Virus record (IMG/VR): IMGVR_UViG_3300046318_000277 | Location: 1 to 40,172 of that record | Source of the DNA: a virus | Length of the DNA stretch: 40,172 bases | Strand: one strand, 5' to 3' | Part shown: piece by piece, positions 38,081 to 40,172 of the stretch | Numbering within the stretch: position 1 is the first letter of the stretch | Layout of the letters: each line of letters opens with the position of its first letter | Notes under the pieces: generated by a model | Database searches by the model: none | Seen by the model: only the letters and a program-made list of their open reading frames with translations | What the model was told of the DNA's origin: nothing | Translations under genes and position numbers: made by a program

Positions 38081-38793
38081 GTTGTTAATCCTTTAATAAT
38101 AATGTTATTTTTATGTGCTGTTTCAATAATTAATGGTTTTAATTTATTTAATACATACCAATAATGCGTATATAAATCTTCAATTTCTCTATCCATAGTA
38201 GCATATCGTTCAAAATTAAATACTTCAAATTTATCAATTCTAATATTATTCATAGCTGGCTCAATAGTTGGCTCTAAAACCTTACCTTGAAATAGATTAT
38301 ATTTAAAATTATCTAACGAAGTTATATATAAATAAACTTTCCATTGCCATGAGTTAGCGTATTTATCATATTGAATTTGCTTAGTAAATTTATGATCCCA
38401 GATTGTTGTAGCGCTTATAGCATCTACTATGCCGTTAATACTTATATTATTAAGCGACTTAGTGATTCTTGTTTCCCGTAACGTTGGCAAAACTATTTCT
38501 ACCGATTCATCAATGCAGTAATCAAACTTGTACATTTCGCCATCTATACCGATCATATTGCTAATTTCGGTACCATATTGGCTTAACTCAAGTATTTTAT
38601 GCAGAGCTGTACCCGCTTTCATTTCTGGAGTCTTTTCAAACTGCTTGAGCAATTCACCAATAAATAAGTCATTAGTAAATTCTACATCATCACCAGTTTC
38701 AGGGTCTTTGCGGCCCCAATATGAGTTGGTGAGATACATGGCGAACGAATCCAATCGGGATGGGCTAGAAAATGCCTGTTTCCAATCTTGCAT
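38077..38793 (-). CDS. PD-(D/E)XK nuclease (Exo/RecB/Cas4-like)
   Basis: 238 residues. GTALHKILE (H65), ISINGIVDAI (D124), IWDHKFTKQ (D133, K135) and the WQWKVYLY box (Q150-x3-Y154) are the H, D, D-x-K and QxxxY elements of the RecB/lambda-Exo/AddB-type nuclease family. It should resect double-stranded ends to feed strand annealing by Sak4/SSB. An ATGA overlap with SSB and a 1-nt contact with the gene before show an operon. No further domain is present. Confidence 0.85.
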   Translation of the reverse strand: MQDWKQAFSSPSRLDSFAMYLTNSYWGRKDPETGDDVEFTNDLFIGELLKQFEKTPEMKAGTALHKILELSQYGTEISNMIGIDGEMYKFDYCIDESVEIVLPTLRETRITKSLNNISINGIVDAISATTIWDHKFTKQIQYDKYANSWQWKVYLYITSLDNFKYNLFQGKVLEPTIEPAMNNIRIDKFEVFNFERYATMDREIEDLYTHYWYVLNKLKPLIIETAHKNNIIIKGLTT

Positions 38794-39008
38794 TAATTTA
38801 TTTCCGATGATTGTATTTCTTTTAATTTAATAACGCCTACAATGCGCCCATTATTAACTTTTGCTATTTTTAAAACATAAGGACTTAATGTCTTTTCACC
38901 ATATAGAGCCAATATTGGTAAATTACCAAATTCATTTTTCATAGATTGTAACCCGTCAATCAATTGTTGTATATCTGTTAATTCAGTAATTTTTATAATA
39001 TTATTCAT
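38793..39008 (-). CDS. Hypothetical small protein of the recombination operon
   Basis: 71 residues. IKITELTDIQQLIDGLQSMKNEFGNLPILALYGEKTL resembles the small helix-plus-strand proteins elsewhere in this window. It lies without gap between the ATPase and the nuclease genes, suggesting it is a cofactor, but no function is known. Confidence 0.58.
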   Translation of the reverse strand: MNNIIKITELTDIQQLIDGLQSMKNEFGNLPILALYGEKTLSPYVLKIAKVNNGRIVGVIKLKEIQSSEIN

Positions 39009-39910
39009 TAAGCAGCTACCTCAGCAAACTGTTTAGTATCTTTGTTAAATGTAAATCCTTTATCAGTAGCTGCCTTAACCAATGCGTGTTTATATAGTGG
39101 TACCGAATCTTTTAGGGCAATTAACTTACCGTTAAAATCTTCTAAACTACCTAGTGCTTGAATCTCATCTAATATAGCCTGAAACTCTTGTTCAGCTTTT
39201 ACCATTTCCTCACTTTTGGCATTCATCTTATTTTTAGTAAATGTAATTAAATCTGCTAGAAATTCACGATGTTCACCTAAGTTGGGTATTTTCTGTTCCG
39301 GTATTTCCGCACAGTTTTTCCCCAAATGATTTTCTGTGGGATTAAAATCAATTTGACGCTCTTTGCCACTCATATACATATAACCCATAAGATCAGCAAT
39401 TTTTGTTATTTCACTTCTACTGTTACCGATTGCATCTGGTCTAATAAATACATTATCACCACTTTTATCCTCTTTGTCATGCATTACTAGTATTATATCT
39501 TTACCATATGATTTTAATTTAATCATAAAGTTCTTAAACATAGTATTTAATTGCCCAAATCCGGGTAAAGATAATCCACCATTCATACGATTTATCATTT
39601 TTGGATTTTCATTTTTAATTTGCGTTTCCATGACTTCTAATAATCTACCGGCTGTATCAACAATAATGGTGTTAAACTCCTTCAAATCATCTTTGGTCAG
39701 GTTAGCTATATCTGCCCATTCTTTGATCTGCACACAGTTCCCACGGATGCTTGATAATGCACGCTGTGCTCCTAGATCAAAATCCAAAAGAAGGGGTTTA
39801 TCTGATGAAAAACTTAGAGATGTTTTTCCAGTTCCGGGCTGACCGTACAAGACAATTATTAAATTCTCAGTTAATATTGGCTGGGTTGGTTTTACTATTT
39901 TAATTGTCAT
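39008..39910 (-). CDS. Sak4-like RecA-type ATPase (phage recombinase)
   Basis: 300 residues. Walker A GQPGTGKT at 23-30, LLLDFDLGAQRAL at 40-52, and Walker B TIIVDTAGRLLEVM with D85, then MHDKEDKSGDN and ADLMGYMYMSGKERQIDF. This is the AAA_24 nucleotide-binding family known as Sak4, a single-domain RecA-like protein that pairs strands with SSB. Its C-terminal 80 residues are a helical extension. It opens the recombination operon with AAAGGAAAATTAAT before the ATG, only 33 nt after the stop of the Gly-X repeat gene. Confidence 0.85.
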   Translation of the reverse strand: MTIKIVKPTQPILTENLIIVLYGQPGTGKTSLSFSSDKPLLLDFDLGAQRALSSIRGNCVQIKEWADIANLTKDDLKEFNTIIVDTAGRLLEVMETQIKNENPKMINRMNGGLSLPGFGQLNTMFKNFMIKLKSYGKDIILVMHDKEDKSGDNVFIRPDAIGNSRSEITKIADLMGYMYMSGKERQIDFNPTENHLGKNCAEIPEQKIPNLGEHREFLADLITFTKNKMNAKSEEMVKAEQEFQAILDEIQALGSLEDFNGKLIALKDSVPLYKHALVKAATDKGFTFNKDTKQFAEVAA

Positions 39911-39943
39911 ATTAATTTTCCTTTAAAAGTTTATTTATTTTGT

Positions 39944-40172
39944 TTATATACCGTAACCGTAACCGTCACCGTAACCGTAACCGTCACCGTAACCGTCACC
40001 GTAACCGTAACCGGAACCGGAACCGTAACCGTAACCGGAACCGGAACCGTAACCGGAACCGGAACCGTCACCGGAACCGTTACCGAAACCGTAACCGTAA
40101 CCGTAACCGTCACCGTAACCGTCACCGTAACCGTAACCGTAACCGGAACCGGAACCGTCACCGGAACCGTTA
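39944..40172 (-). CDS. Glycine-dipeptide-repeat protein, C-terminal part (enters from right edge)
   Basis: Minus strand. Entering from the right edge the frame reads N-G, then alternates Gly with Ser (10), Tyr (17), Asp (7), Asn (2) and Phe (1) over 37 pairs, and ends GYGYGI and a TAA at 39946-39944. The stop is 33 nt before the Sak4-like start. The first base at the edge completes the codon left open at position 1 of the window, so the two pieces are in frame if joined. The join gives S-N in place of S-G-N, a single break of the alternation, which may reflect assembly across the repeat. An overlapping VTVTV/VPVP frame exists but has no supported start. Confidence 0.72.
   Translation of the reverse strand, partial: NGSGDGSGSGYGYGYGDGYGDGYGYGYGFGNGSGDGSGSGYGSGSGYGYGSGSGYGYGDGYGDGYGYGDGYGYGI
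39950..40172. repeat. Degenerate hexamer tandem repeat, right end
   Basis: ACC-GNN hexamers without interruption to the window end, of the same five kinds as the left end. Positions 40014-40139 equal 1-126. Positions beyond 40139 (to 40172) match the left side only after a 12-bp gap. Confidence 0.97.

Noticed and set aside
39931-40161. An open frame encoding TVTVTVPVPV-type sequence through the right-end repeat
   Set aside because: It has no ribosome site or supported start, is only one of three open frames created by the hexamer, and the Gly-X frame has the coupled start and proper stop.

Overview
The window looks like an essentially complete genome of a tailed double-stranded DNA phage with a contractile tail (myovirus architecture), about 40 kb and AT-rich (GC not computed). 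The case for this is an unbroken set of terminase, portal, MuF-type head protein, DUF2213 protease/scaffold, capsid, DUF3383 sheath, DUF3277 tube, tape measure, baseplate and fibre genes. An Rz/Rz1-type spanin pair and an SSB of bacterial type point to a Gram-negative host. I found no tRNA, integrase, CRISPR array or clear lysogeny repressor, so lifestyle is open.

Layout. (1) 1-2439, minus strand: an early operon of small genes driven by two near-identical consensus promoters and ending at the left edge in a glycine-dipeptide-repeat gene. (2) 2440-3246: a gene-free control region with two matching minus-strand terminators, a probable small RNA with its own promoter and terminator, and divergent promoters. 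(3) 3247-7574, plus: replication and early accessory genes (winged-helix protein, DUF6291 initiator with an apparent origin inside the gene, DnaC-like loader, RusA resolvase, small unknowns, a shortened DNA methyltransferase). (4) 7575-7870: a strong promoter and a structured leader. (5) 7871-34699, plus: small genes, packaging, head, neck, tail, baseplate and fibres, interrupted at 13.8-14.1 kb by a reverse-strand AlpA-like gene. (6) 34693-36568, plus: lysis cassette with an embedded Rz1. (7) 36638-39910, minus: Sak4-like ATPase, PD-(D/E)XK nuclease, SSB, an SPFH lipoprotein and a small membrane protein.

Both ends of the window lie inside the same hexamer repeat, and 126 bp at the left end recur exactly near the right end. 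If the molecule is circular or circularly permuted, regions 7 and 1 join into one minus-strand operon: early genes, then the Gly-X repeat gene, then the recombination genes. The repeat is not intergenic. In one frame, with a good ribosome site and a start overlapping the previous stop, it encodes alternating glycine and S/Y/D/N/F, and the frame stays open across the join to a stop just before the Sak4-like gene.

Most notable points: the Gly-X repeat protein in the recombination operon; eight boxes at an exact 10-bp pitch inside the initiator gene (probable origin); the structured late leader; the small-RNA control region; a fibre ending in a seven-bladed propeller; an SPFH lipoprotein; and a methyltransferase lacking its central part.
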